A stretch of DNA of 64,000 nt from Pontibacter virosus (GTDB lineage: Bacteria > Bacteroidota > Bacteroidia > Cytophagales > Hymenobacteraceae). The notes below the pieces were generated by a model. The model was not told the origin of the DNA, ran no database searches, and saw only the letters and a program-made list of their open reading frames with translations. A program made the position numbers and the translations under genes. Every line of letters starts with the position of its first letter. The first letter of the stretch is position 1. Positions 1-8,058 of the stretch are shown here, piece after piece. The stretch is from positions 1 through 64,000 of the forward strand of contig NZ_QEKI01000008.1 in the NCBI RefSeq assembly GCF_003096355.1, given 5' to 3'.

Positions 1-92
1 TGAATTTCATAGTTCAAGTGGATAAGTATAGTATTACTTAGCCACTTAGCTTGTGAAAAGTTGCAGGAAGGAAGGTGTTATTAGACAGTCTG

Positions 93-154
93 ACGGTCTC
101 GTACAGGCAACGGGTGAGGCATTAGCCGAACATGCTGCCTGTGCTGTGTTAGGC
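93..154 (-). repeat. Cassette A downstream folded element
   Basis: On the minus strand this lies 9 bases after the stop of the 207-aa gene. It opens with GCCTAAC (148-154), then a stem ACAGGCA/TGCCTGT (arms 136-142 and 103-109) enclosing a mini-hairpin GGCTAATGCC (118-127), and ends with ACGAGACC (95-102). The same architecture follows the gene at 36142: stem ACATGCT/AGCATGT, mini-hairpin GGCTTACGCC, tail ACAAGACC. The stems differ at two pairs and both are compensated. GCCTAAC here is the exact reverse complement of GTTAGGC at the inner end of the upstream element (798-845). It could act as a DNA recombination site or as an RNA 3' structure. Confidence 0.7.
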
Positions 155-163
155 TCAGAAGTT

Positions 164-787
164 TTACCGCTTTTTGACAAACAGTACTGAATCGACAGGC
201 TCCTTGTCCAGCTCTATTTTATATAGAACGTAATCAGAATCAGTTGCTGCACCTATAGGTCGGTCAGGAACAAGACTGGCTTTTTTAACATAAAGCTTTA
301 TTGTATCAACCTTTGTGTGATCTTCTACTCTAAAGCGGTTGCCCTTTTCATCAACCAGTTCATTTTCTAGTGAGTAGAACCTTAACTCAGGCAATCCATT
401 TTTAGCGAAGAACATTTCATTCAATGCCGTATCATTTCTTGCCACAGAAAGTACAAAGTCATTCCCACTCTCCTTTGCTGAATATTTTAAACTTGGTTCT
501 CCATCTGGTTGCTTGCTATAGTAGCTGTCGAAAATGAACAGGCGATGTTTCAATTTGATAGGTTCATGAATCCAAGCACTCCCAAGAACGGCTACTGATT
601 CATCAACCTTCACATAATTTCTTACTGGTACATATTCTGCCGCAAGAAAGCCATTTTCACGTGCCAGTTCCTTGCCTAATGTTATACCTTGACCTTCGGC
701 ATTCTTAACATTTATAATTCTCAGTACTAACAGAACCAGCAGCATAGTTACTGCTACAGCTAAAAGTATCGTCTTAATTTTATTCAT
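164..787 (-). CDS. Hypothetical membrane-anchored exported protein (orphan cassette gene)
   Basis: Protein of 207 aa that I do not recognise. Residues about 5-24 are one strongly hydrophobic segment (LLAVAVTMLLVLLVLRI) preceded by MNKIK, so it is either an uncleaved membrane anchor or a signal peptide. There is no lipobox. The rest (about 30-207) is a soluble, strand-rich, probably extracytoplasmic domain with no cysteines and no obvious catalytic motif. The gene is visibly richer in A+T than neighbouring murA. It is enclosed by two elements (798-845 upstream, 93-154 downstream) that also enclose an unrelated gene at 36142-36510, which suggests acquisition as a cassette. The ATG at 785-787 fits the hydrophobic N-terminus. 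The coding call is fairly safe; the function is unknown. Confidence 0.75.
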   Translation of the reverse strand: MNKIKTILLAVAVTMLLVLLVLRIINVKNAEGQGITLGKELARENGFLAAEYVPVRNYVKVDESVAVLGSAWIHEPIKLKHRLFIFDSYYSKQPDGEPSLKYSAKESGNDFVLSVARNDTALNEMFFAKNGLPELRFYSLENELVDEKGNRFRVEDHTKVDTIKLYVKKASLVPDRPIGAATDSDYVLYKIELDKEPVDSVLFVKKR

Positions 788-797
788 TCATTTTTAA

Positions 798-845
798 GCC
801 TAACTACCTGTTAGCAGGAGTATCTACTCCCACTATCTGCACTAT
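798..845 (-). repeat. Cassette A upstream hairpin element
   Basis: A 48-bp element ending 10 bases before the start of the 207-aa gene. On the minus strand it begins ATAGTGCAG, contains TAGTGGGAG TAGATA CTCCTGCTA, which folds into a GC-rich hairpin with a 6-nt loop, and ends AGTTAGGC. A copy matching at 41 of 48 positions lies at 36072-36119 upstream of an unrelated gene in the opposite orientation. The flanks beyond the 48 bp are dissimilar. It could be a 5' leader, promoter-linked structure or recombination boundary. Confidence 0.75.
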
Positions 846-929
846 ATTTATAGATATGTAAATTTATAGTTACTGATTTATTAACCAATATAAGCAAGAT
901 TCATCTCAGCTTTTGTAATCCGGCAAAAA

Positions 930-960
930 TAAAAGAGCGCCCATTTCTGAGCGCTCTTTC
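930..960 (-). terminator. Rho-independent terminator of murA
   Basis: A hairpin AAAGAGCGC / GCGCTCTTT with a 10-nt loop lies about 25 bases downstream of the murA stop. On the minus strand it is followed by a T-rich run (TTTTATTTTT). Confidence 0.8.
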
Positions 961-982
961 TCTTCAAATCTTAACTAAGAAT

Positions 983-2287
983 TTACATTCTTCTGATCTG
1001 CGCGCCAAGAGCATTCAGACGACCATCAATATTCTGGTAGCCACGGTCAATCTGCTCTACGTTGTCGATGATGCTGGTGCCTTCGGCAGAAAGGGCTGCG
1101 ATGAGCAAAGCAACACCGGCACGAATATCAGGAGACGTCATGCGGATGCCACGAAGTGGGATCTGCTTGTTCTGACCAATCACCGTGGCGCGGTGCGGGT
1201 CACACAGAATGATCTGGGCACCCATGTCGATGAGCTTGTCTACGAAGAACAGGCGGCTCTCAAACATTTTCTGGTGCACAAGCACGGTACCTTTTGCCTG
1301 GGTAGCTACAACCAGGGCAACACTCAGCAGGTCCGGCGTCAGGCCCGGCCAGGTATGGTCGGCGATGTTCAGAATGCTGCCGTCGATGTAGGTGTCCACC
1401 TCGTAGTGGTCCTGCTCAGGTATAAAGATGTCATCGCCACGGAATTCCATTTTGATGCCCAGTCGCTGGAAGGTATCAGGTATAAGACCTAGCTCCGGGA
1501 TCTGGCAATCTTTGATGGTGATCTCCGAACCGGTCATGGCTGCTAGGCCGATGAAAGAACCAATCTCGATCATGTCAGGCAACATGCGGTGTTCGGTGCC
1601 ACCCAGCTGCTCCACACCCTCGATCACGAGCAGGTTGGAGCCGATGCCACTGATTTTGGCGCCCATACGGTTGAGCATGCGGCAAAGCTGCTGCACGTAT
1701 GGCTCACAGGCGGCGTTGTAGATCGTAGTCGTGCCTTCGGCCAGCACAGCGGCCATCAGGATGTTGGCTGTACCTGTCACGGATGCTTCGTCAAGCAGCA
1801 TGTAGGCGCCTTTCAGACCTGACGAGGTGACGGTATAGAAATTATCTTCGGCGCTGTATTCAAAAGAAGCACCCAGTTTTTCGAATCCTGTAAAGTGCGT
1901 GTCCAGTCTGCGACGACCGATCTTATCGCCACCCGGCTTTGGCATTTTTGCTTTGCCGAATCGGGCCAGCATCGGTCCCACGATCATCACGGAGCCTCGT
2001 ATGGCGCGACCAAGCTCTACAAAACGCTCGGAATCCAGGAAATCGAGGTCAATGTCGTCTGCCTGAAAGGTATAGGTGTCCGGTGAAAGGCGCTCTGTTT
2101 TTACGCCCAGCGACCGCAGCAGGTCAATCAGTAGGTTAACGTCCCGGATATCAGGGATATTAGAAATTGTTACTTTCTCGGGGGTAAGAAGCACGGCGCA
2201 CAGGATCTGAAGTGCCTCGTTTTTGGCACCCTGCGGAATGATTTCTCCGCGCAGCTTTGCACCGCCTTTTACTTCAAATGAAGCCAT
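983..2287 (-). CDS. murA: UDP-N-acetylglucosamine 1-carboxyvinyltransferase
   Basis: MurA transfers the enolpyruvyl group of phosphoenolpyruvate to UDP-GlcNAc, the first committed step of peptidoglycan synthesis, in the cytoplasm. The 434 aa match the family length, and the N-terminal KLRGEIIPQGAKNEAL carries the substrate-binding Lys-Asn pair. The flexible active-site loop reads MPKPGGDKIGRRRLDTHF: where Escherichia coli has Cys115 (PGGCTIG), this protein has Asp121 (codon at 1925-1927). Cys to Asp at this position is the known basis of natural fosfomycin insensitivity in some other bacteria, so this enzyme is predicted to be insensitive. It is the second gene after DUF4290 (6-bp gap) and the two are probably co-transcribed, a common Bacteroidota arrangement. 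A terminator follows. Confidence 0.97.
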   Translation of the reverse strand: MASFEVKGGAKLRGEIIPQGAKNEALQILCAVLLTPEKVTISNIPDIRDVNLLIDLLRSLGVKTERLSPDTYTFQADDIDLDFLDSERFVELGRAIRGSVMIVGPMLARFGKAKMPKPGGDKIGRRRLDTHFTGFEKLGASFEYSAEDNFYTVTSSGLKGAYMLLDEASVTGTANILMAAVLAEGTTTIYNAACEPYVQQLCRMLNRMGAKISGIGSNLLVIEGVEQLGGTEHRMLPDMIEIGSFIGLAAMTGSEITIKDCQIPELGLIPDTFQRLGIKMEFRGDDIFIPEQDHYEVDTYIDGSILNIADHTWPGLTPDLLSVALVVATQAKGTVLVHQKMFESRLFFVDKLIDMGAQIILCDPHRATVIGQNKQIPLRGIRMTSPDIRAGVALLIAALSAEGTSIIDNVEQIDRGYQNIDGRLNALGAQIRRM

Positions 2288-2293
2288 TTAGTA

Positions 2294-2965
2294 CTATTTG
2301 TTTCGTTGGTTGGAAGATGGTCTCGTATTTTTGTGGCTACGCTTGTCACCGCCACGGTTTTGCTGCTGTTGCTGCGGGCGGTTGCTGCCACCGTCCTGTG
2401 ACTTGCTGCTTACAGATTCGAACAGGCTATTGCTCTCAATCATAGACGGATCCAGATTCAGCTTTCCTTTGGAGATTTGCTGTATGTCGCTCAGGATCAC
2501 ATCATCTGTAATACTGTCTTTGTTGTAAGACCGGTACAGCGTCTTCATCAGTTTCCCGATGGAAATGGTCGCAGCTTCACGCTCTTTATCGTCCTCAAGC
2601 TCTGTGGCGCGCTGTATGAGCAACTCCACGTTCTGGCCGTAGTGCTTATACCTGGGCGTACTGAGTGGGTACTCCATGCGCTGCGGCTTGTCGTTGAGGT
2701 ACTCCATGGCGCTGAGAGGATAAGGGGCATCCACGTCGAGCTTTGAGCCGGACATCACAAACAGGTGATTCCAGAGCTTTTGCTGAAAATCCTGGGTGTC
2801 GCGCAACTGTGGGTTAAGCTTAGCCATTAGATTGATCAACAGGTAGGACAGGCGGGTGCGCTCTGTTTTGTCCTCAATGCTCAGTATGTGATTGACAAGA
2901 TCCTGTACGTTTCTGCCGTATTCGCGCAGCAACAGGTCCTGCTTAAAGGTAGTACTTGCTTCCAT
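2294..2965 (-). CDS. DUF4290 family protein
   Basis: Protein of 223 aa resembling the Bacteroidota-specific DUF4290 family. It is mostly alpha-helical (for example LREYGRNVQDLVNHIL near the N-terminus) with a low-complexity, glutamine-, asparagine- and arginine-rich tail (about residues 190-223, including a QQQQQ run) that looks disordered and could bind nucleic acid or other partners. There is no signal peptide or membrane segment, so it is cytoplasmic. It sits 6 bp upstream of murA on the same strand, the usual partner of this family, which hints at a link to cell-wall synthesis, but the function is unknown. A TACATTTG -7 box lies 20 bases upstream of the ATG. Confidence 0.85.
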   Translation of the reverse strand: MEASTTFKQDLLLREYGRNVQDLVNHILSIEDKTERTRLSYLLINLMAKLNPQLRDTQDFQQKLWNHLFVMSGSKLDVDAPYPLSAMEYLNDKPQRMEYPLSTPRYKHYGQNVELLIQRATELEDDKEREAATISIGKLMKTLYRSYNKDSITDDVILSDIQQISKGKLNLDPSMIESNSLFESVSSKSQDGGSNRPQQQQQNRGGDKRSHKNTRPSSNQRNK

Positions 2966-2984
2966 TATTTCAATTTATGAATCT

Positions 2985-2992
2985 CAAATGTA
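2985..2992 (-). promoter_or_regulatory. -7 box of the DUF4290-murA promoter
   Basis: On the minus strand the sequence TACATTTG fits the Bacteroidota -7 consensus TAnnTTTG and would place the transcription start about 13 bases before the DUF4290 start codon. A clear -33 TTTG is not seen at the ideal distance. Confidence 0.45.
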
Positions 2993-3015
2993 GGGGTAAA
3001 TTATTTTTGATTTAG

Positions 3016-3210
3016 TGATTTAGTGAATGAGTGATTTTTTTTATTGAGTGCGGTAGTGATTCAGTGAATGAGTGATTTATAAAATGAGTGATTTATAAAA
3101 ATTTATAAAATGGAAAATTTATCCACCAATAAATAATCACTCATTCACCCAACCACCATTCAAAAATAAAAAAAATCACTCCATCACTAACTCACTCATT
3201 CACTAAATCA
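3016..3210. repeat. Intergenic inverted repeat with 19-bp perfect arms
   Basis: TGATTTAGTGAATGAGTGA (3016-3034) is exactly inverted at 3192-3210. Between the arms are further degenerate copies of the unit AGTGAATGAGTGATTT (for example 3063-3078) and its complement (3137-3148), so the whole stretch can fold into a long AT-rich cruciform. The right arm includes the stop codon of the helicase gene. It probably terminates or protects the uvrD transcript, and it looks like a member of a dispersed intergenic repeat family. Confidence 0.75.
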
Positions 3211-5460
3211 ATTATGTATCCGCAGCTTGGCAAAGCTCAACAGCAGGGTTTTTTCGCCTACTTCGTCGAAGTTGATGATGGCCTTGGTGCTATTGCCCTG
3301 TGTGTCCATTTTGGATACTACGCCAAACCCGAATTTAGGGTGCTCTACTTTCATGCCGGCAGCCAGATTCGACGTGTCGCTTGGCTGAAAGTCGGCAGGG
3401 GCGGTATAGGCAGTGGCGGCCTGCTTGCGCGCCGGCTGCTGCACCAGGCTGCTGATGCTGCTCTTGCGCTGCAACACGCGGTCAAACACATTGCCCCCGC
3501 TGGCCGTATTCTGCTCGCCATACTTAAAGTTGAGATACTTCGGATCGATCTCGTCGAGGAAGCGGCTCTTCTCGCAGGCACGCAGGTTGCCCCACTGGTA
3601 ACGGCTGGTGGCGTAGGTCAGGTATAGCTTTTTCTCGGCGCGCGTAATGGCTACATAGAAAAGGCGTCTTTCCTCTTCCAAATCAGCGCGTGAGTTGAGC
3701 ATCATCTGGCTCGGGAAAAGGTTCTCTTCCATACCTACAATGAACACATTCTTGAACTCCAGACCCTTAGCCGAGTGGATTGTCATCAGAGTGACAAACT
3801 CACCGTCCATATCGGCTTTGGTATCGGCATCTGTAATAAGGGCGATGTCCTGCAGAAAGGCCGATAGACTCTTGTCCTCTTTCTCCGGATCATCCACATA
3901 CTCTTTTATACCGTTGAGCAGTTCCTGGATGTTCTCGTAACGGGCCAGGCCCTCCACGGTTTTGTCCTGGTACAGGTCGTCGACGATGCCGGAGTGCTTG
4001 GCTACGTGCTTGGCTACCTCAAAAGCGTCCGTGTTATCGGCGATGCGGGCGAAGTCTTTGATCATGATCGAGAAGTTCTCGATGGCCGTGCCCACGCGGT
4101 TACCCAGGAACTGACCGGCATTCTGGATCACTTCCCATACGCTGTGGTTCGTTTCATCAGCCGTTACAAACAGTTTCTGTTCGGTTGTCTCGCCAATCCC
4201 TCGCTTCGGATAATTGATCACGCGACGAAGTGCCTGCTCATCGTTCGGGTTCACCACTAAACGGAGGTATGCGATCAGGTCCTTGATCTCCTTACGCTGG
4301 TAAAACGACAGACCACCCACAATCTTATATCGGATGTTCATGCGGCGCAGGGCTTCTTCCATGGCCCTTGACTGCGCATTGGTGCGGTACAGGATGGCGA
4401 AGTCGTCGTAGGAGAGGTGGTTGTTCATCTTCTCCTCAAAAATGGTGGTGGCCACAAGCTTGCCTTCCTCGTTATCGGAATTGGCTTTGATTACTTCGAT
4501 CAGCGGTCCCTGCTCATTGTCAGTATAGACGTCCTTCTTGAGCTGCGCCGAGTTGTTTTTAATCACCGAGTTGGCCGCATTCACGATGTTCTTGGTAGAG
4601 CGGTAGTTCTGCTCCAACTTAAACACCTCCAGTTCCGGGTAGTCACGCTCAAAGTTGAGGATGTTCTGTATATCGGCCCCACGGAAAGCGTAGATGGACT
4701 GCGCATCGTCACCCACCACCACAATGTTGCGGTTTTGGGCGGCCAGTTTGCGCGTGATGAGGTACTGCGAGTAGTTCGTATCCTGGTACTCGTCCACCAT
4801 CACGAACTTGAAAATGTGCTGATACTTGTTGAGCGCATCCGGATGGTCACGAAAAAGCACGTTGGTCTGGAACAGCAGGTCGTCGAAGTCCATGGCACCG
4901 GCTTTGAAGCATCGGTTGGCATACTGTTCGTAGATCTTACCGATCTTCGGGCGCATGGCAGCTTCATCGTCGGCCTGAATCACGGCATCATTCAGGTACT
5001 GCTTCACCGAGATCAGCTTGTTCTTGGCGGAGGAAATACGGCCCAGCACCACGTTCGGCTTGTAAAGCTTATCATCCAGGTTCATCTCCTTCACAATGTT
5101 GCGGATGAGCGTCTTGGAGTCATCGGTGTCGTAGATCGTAAAGCTTTTCGGATAGCCGATCTTATCCGCCTCGGCACGCAATATGCGCGAGAACACGGAG
5201 TGGAACGTGCCCATCCAGATGTTTTTAGCCTCGTTTCCGATCACTTTCTCGATACGATGGCGCATTTCCTTGGCCGCCTTGTTGGTAAAGGTCAAGGCCA
5301 GTATGTTGAACGGATCGACCCCCAGACTGATGAGGTGTGCAATCCGGTAGGTGAGTACTCTTGTTTTGCCTGAGCCGGCACCCGCTATGATCATGGCTGG
5401 CCCCTCGGTGTGGAGCACGGCCTTGCGTTGCGACTCGTTCAGTAAACTAATATAATCCAT
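3208..5460 (-). CDS. pcrA: UvrD/PcrA-type ATP-dependent DNA helicase
   Basis: Superfamily 1A 3'-5' helicase of 750 aa, close to the usual PcrA/UvrD length. It unwinds DNA in nucleotide excision repair, mismatch repair and removal of recombinase filaments. Visible motifs are the Q motif LNESQRKAV, Walker A GAGSGKT (about residues 27-33), motif II VDEYQDTNYSQ (about 225), motif III VVGDDAQSIYAFRGA, motif IV EQNYRST, motif V TIHSAKGLEF and motif VI FYVAITRAEKKLYLTYA. The C-terminus (about 690-750) contains the PcrA-type Tudor-like segment VEHPKFGFGVV, which in relatives contacts RNA polymerase. It stands alone; the gap to the divergent gene at 5729 holds promoters for both. uvrD would be an equally good symbol. 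Confidence 0.95.
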   Translation of the reverse strand: MDYISLLNESQRKAVLHTEGPAMIIAGAGSGKTRVLTYRIAHLISLGVDPFNILALTFTNKAAKEMRHRIEKVIGNEAKNIWMGTFHSVFSRILRAEADKIGYPKSFTIYDTDDSKTLIRNIVKEMNLDDKLYKPNVVLGRISSAKNKLISVKQYLNDAVIQADDEAAMRPKIGKIYEQYANRCFKAGAMDFDDLLFQTNVLFRDHPDALNKYQHIFKFVMVDEYQDTNYSQYLITRKLAAQNRNIVVVGDDAQSIYAFRGADIQNILNFERDYPELEVFKLEQNYRSTKNIVNAANSVIKNNSAQLKKDVYTDNEQGPLIEVIKANSDNEEGKLVATTIFEEKMNNHLSYDDFAILYRTNAQSRAMEEALRRMNIRYKIVGGLSFYQRKEIKDLIAYLRLVVNPNDEQALRRVINYPKRGIGETTEQKLFVTADETNHSVWEVIQNAGQFLGNRVGTAIENFSIMIKDFARIADNTDAFEVAKHVAKHSGIVDDLYQDKTVEGLARYENIQELLNGIKEYVDDPEKEDKSLSAFLQDIALITDADTKADMDGEFVTLMTIHSAKGLEFKNVFIVGMEENLFPSQMMLNSRADLEEERRLFYVAITRAEKKLYLTYATSRYQWGNLRACEKSRFLDEIDPKYLNFKYGEQNTASGGNVFDRVLQRKSSISSLVQQPARKQAATAYTAPADFQPSDTSNLAAGMKVEHPKFGFGVVSKMDTQGNSTKAIINFDEVGEKTLLLSFAKLRIHN

Positions 5461-5624
5461 TTCGTCTCTTCCGCGTGCGTCATTAATAATCCATGCAATT
5501 TACACATTCCTATCCGTTTTAGGAACGGCACTTGCACATTTAGAGAACCAGACAGCCCTATCAATTGGTTTCTTATAGAGGAATGCAATTTTGGCCTCTG
5601 ATTTGTGTGTCTTCAGGCAGCGCT

Positions 5625-5657
5625 TTTTAGAGAAACGCCGCATTATCTGTATCTTTG
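5625..5657 (+). promoter_or_regulatory. Promoter of the Sel1/ankyrin gene
   Basis: TTTT (5625-5628, one mismatch to the -33 TTTG) is followed after 21 nt by TATCTTTG (5650-5657), matching the Bacteroidota consensus TTTG-N19-21-TAnnTTTG. Transcription would begin near 5664, which rules out the longer reading frame beginning at 5591 and supports a start at 5711 or 5729. Confidence 0.6.
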
Positions 5658-5728
5658 TAAAGTTAAGAAGGTTGAAGTGGGCATTTGCCTGCTTTATACC
5701 TGAGCAATATATGATCCCTTTACCACGC

Positions 5729-7321
5729 ATGAAGAAACTACTCCTGTTCCTTGCACTGCTCCCGGCCGGGCATCTGGCCGTGGCGCAATCCGATACCAGC
5801 CAGGTTGTCAAGGTTATACCTGACTCCCTGAAACAGGTGAAGGTTCCCCGCTCCGCCAAACAGGTATGGCGCACCCCGGAAATGCAGGAAGGTATGGACC
5901 TCTATATCGGATTAAAATACAACGAGGCTTACGCCAAGTTCCGCCAGGCAGCAGCACGTGACGAAGCAGCGGCCTTTTACTTTATGGGACGCATGCACCA
6001 ATACGGAGAGTTGGTGGAAGACGGAGCGCCGATTGACGATATCATAACATCTGACTCAGTGGCCTATGTGCGCAACCCTGAGAAGTTCTACAAAGCCGAT
6101 CCTGACACCGCCCGCATCCTGTTCGAAAAGGCGCTGGAAGGCAGCAGTCTGTTCGGTAATCTGGGTTTGGCAGAGTTAATGACCATCCGTAACGACGAAG
6201 ATAAGCAGCGCTTTACACGACTCATGCGCAGTGCCGCCCTCGACATCCGCGACATGGCCATAGCAGGCGACGCTTTCAGTAACCGCATTCTGGGTAGTAT
6301 GTATTATACCGGCTACGGCGAAATGGAGGACAAAGGGTATGCCTATACCTATATCAAGCGGGCCGCTGAGCTTAACGACGTGGTAGCCTATACCTCTTTG
6401 GCAAACCTATACCTGAGAGGGGAGGGCGTGAAAGAGAATGTGGCACAGGCGAAGTACTGGCTCGAGAAAGGTGCCGCTGTCGGAGAAAAAGAAGCCCTCT
6501 ATACCTTGGGTCTGCTTTATGAAGAAGGTAACCTGGGAAAGCCTGAGCCTGATAAAGCACGCAAACTGTACCACCAGGCTATCTCGCAGGGCAGTTCCAA
6601 TGCCTTTGAGCAACTCAAGTACCTCAACCAGTCTTCTGACCAGAAATTGGTGCTTGCAGCCATTGAGCGTAACCCCGAAGTAGTGAAGCGGTCGCTGGAA
6701 AGTGGTGCCTACGTCAACACTGTGTCTGTGCCAAACGGTTATGATTTTGACTTCAGGCTGCGCACCCCGCTCATGCACGGCATTTACATTCCGTTGCTGC
6801 TCGAAGACTATGGCGTGATTTACCAGCCTAAAGTTCGACTGGAAGTGGCCAGCCTGCTGCTAGGTGGCGGCGCCGACGTCAATGCGACCGATCAGGATGG
6901 GAAGACCGCCCTGCACTATGCCATGTATGGTGCCCGCATCAATACCGAGGAATTTGAAATTGAGCAGGCTCAGTTGCTGGATACCCTGTTCAAGTACAAG
7001 GCTGATCCGAACATCGTGGACAACAAAGGCAATACCCCGCTCTACTATGCAGTTCGCTTTGCTAACGGTACACACATGATGGAGATGAACCGTTTGCTGA
7101 AAGGAGGTGCCAACCCAAATATACAGAACCTGGAAGGCCTGACGCCACTTATGCTGGCCTGTCAGCTGGACGGTGGCAACGAGGTGATCGTGATGCTGAT
7201 CAATGCCGGTGCTGACCCAAGCCTACGTGACTTCTCAGGCAAAACAGCCATGGACTACACCAAGCGCGAGAGCGTGCAGAATATTCTGACAGCGGCGGGA
7301 GCAAGGGCCCCTAAACGCTAG
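5729..7321 (+). CDS. Exported Sel1-repeat and ankyrin-repeat protein
   Basis: The start at 5729 gives 530 aa beginning MKKLLLFLALLPAGHLAVAQ, a good Sec signal peptide with likely cleavage after AVA. An ATG at 5711 would add only six residues. About residues 45-300 hold Sel1-like helical repeats (for example AYTYIKRAAELNDVVAYTSL and KYWLEKGAAVGEKEALYTLG). About 320-525 hold ankyrin repeats (GADVNATDQDGKTALHYAM, KADPNIVDNKGNTPLYYAV, GANPNIQNLEGLTPLMLAC, GADPSLRDFSGKTAMDYTK). Both are protein-protein interaction solenoids and no enzymatic motif is present. The protein is probably a periplasmic scaffold. The Sel1 plus ankyrin combination in one exported chain is unusual but not unique. No operon partner: the next gene starts 80 bp downstream. 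Confidence 0.88.
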   Translation: MKKLLLFLALLPAGHLAVAQSDTSQVVKVIPDSLKQVKVPRSAKQVWRTPEMQEGMDLYIGLKYNEAYAKFRQAAARDEAAAFYFMGRMHQYGELVEDGAPIDDIITSDSVAYVRNPEKFYKADPDTARILFEKALEGSSLFGNLGLAELMTIRNDEDKQRFTRLMRSAALDIRDMAIAGDAFSNRILGSMYYTGYGEMEDKGYAYTYIKRAAELNDVVAYTSLANLYLRGEGVKENVAQAKYWLEKGAAVGEKEALYTLGLLYEEGNLGKPEPDKARKLYHQAISQGSSNAFEQLKYLNQSSDQKLVLAAIERNPEVVKRSLESGAYVNTVSVPNGYDFDFRLRTPLMHGIYIPLLLEDYGVIYQPKVRLEVASLLLGGGADVNATDQDGKTALHYAMYGARINTEEFEIEQAQLLDTLFKYKADPNIVDNKGNTPLYYAVRFANGTHMMEMNRLLKGGANPNIQNLEGLTPLMLACQLDGGNEVIVMLINAGADPSLRDFSGKTAMDYTKRESVQNILTAAGARAPKR

Positions 7322-7401
7322 TCTAAACTTATTTAACTTGATTTTTGTCTCTTATCTGCCGGTAAGTCCGGTATAAGACTGCTTATTTTACTTTCTATTC
7401 C

Positions 7402-7983
7402 ATGATCGTTCTTCAGAATACTGTCATCAGCGACGACATCCGAGATAATTTCTTTGTCTGCAACCTTGAGAAATGCAAAGGGGCCTGCTGCGTGGAGGGC
7501 GATTTGGGCGCACCGCTGGAGGAGGACGAACTGGCTATACTGGAGCAAAGCTACGAACACATCAAACCCTATATGACGGGAGCCGGCAAACTGGCCGTGG
7601 AGGAGCAGGGGCTGTACATCCAGGATTTTGAAGGTGACTATTCTACCCCAACCATCGAGAACCGGGAGTGTGCTTACGCTATATATGATAACCAGGGTAT
7701 ACTGAAGTGTGCCATCGAACAGGCGTATTACGATGGAAAGATCAGCTGGAAAAAGCCGATTTCCTGTCACCTGTACCCCATCCGCATCACGAAGTACGAT
7801 GACTTTGAAGCACTGAATTATGACCGTTGGAGCATCTGCGCAGCGGCCTGCAACTTTGGAGCGGACCTGGGCGTGAAGGTATACCAGTTTTTGAAAGAGC
7901 CGCTAATACGCAAATACGGGGAGGCTTGGTATGGGGAGCTGACTGAGTTGATCGAGAAAGAAGCACAAGCTGCCACCACTTAA
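7402..7983 (+). CDS. DUF3109 family protein
   Basis: Protein of 193 aa matching the Bacteroidota DUF3109 family, related to YkgJ-type cysteine-rich proteins thought to bind a metal or Fe-S centre. Conserved cysteines include [11 protein letters not shown] near the N-terminus, C in [10 protein letters not shown] in LKCAIEQ, the ISCHLYPIR segment and [10 protein letters not shown]. There is no signal peptide, so it is cytoplasmic. The function is unproven. The stop codon overlaps a tandem motif (TAAGGTATAGGTATA), followed by a strong hairpin terminator. Confidence 0.88.
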   Translation: MIVLQNTVISDDIRDNFFVCNLEKCKGACCVEGDLGAPLEEDELAILEQSYEHIKPYMTGAGKLAVEEQGLYIQDFEGDYSTPTIENRECAYAIYDNQGILKCAIEQAYYDGKISWKKPISCHLYPIRITKYDDFEALNYDRWSICAAACNFGADLGVKVYQFLKEPLIRKYGEAWYGELTELIEKEAQAATT

Positions 7984-8006
7984 GGTATAGGTATACTACA
8001 TATAAC

Positions 8007-8044
8007 AGCAAAGCCCGGCCAATTTGGTCGGGCTTTGCTGTTTT
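8007..8044 (+). terminator. Rho-independent terminator after the DUF3109 gene
   Basis: AGCAAAGCCCGGCC and its complement GGTCGGGCTTTGCT pair around a short loop, followed by TTTT. It lies between convergent genes (DUF3109 and the DUF6340 lipoprotein), so it may serve both. Confidence 0.85.
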
Positions 8045-8058
8045 ACAAGCAATTTCGA

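Larger units (their letters stand above)
93..845 (-). mobile_element. Candidate gene cassette A (orphan gene plus conserved flanking elements)
   Basis: The unit runs from the conserved upstream hairpin element (798-845) through the 207-aa orphan gene to the conserved downstream folded element (93-154). A second unit with the same two flanks but a different gene lies at 36072-36597. GTTAGGC at the inner edge of the upstream element and GCCTAAC just after the gene are exact complements and fit the integron core-site consensus (GTTRRRY/RYYYAAC). This is an inference from two copies. No integrase or transposase is visible in the window. Confidence 0.5.

Noticed and set aside
3000-3210. CRISPR array
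   Set aside because: The repeated words are degenerate, adjacent and inverted, with no regular unique spacers and no cas genes.
4417-5373. 318-codon open frame antisense to the pcrA/uvrD gene
   Set aside because: It is the mirror of a clear helicase gene with all SF1 motifs; its translation has no recognisable features.
5500-5530. Inverted arms around TATCCGTTTT/AGGAACGG as a terminator of the helicase gene
   Set aside because: Wrong side of the gene (upstream of its start) and no real stem.
5591-5728. N-terminal extension of the Sel1/ankyrin protein
   Set aside because: The promoter-like TATCTTTG at 5650-5657 lies inside it, and the signal peptide starts at 5729.
5500-5874. 124-codon minus-strand frame
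   Set aside because: It overlaps the promoter and signal-peptide region of the plus-strand gene and has no family features.
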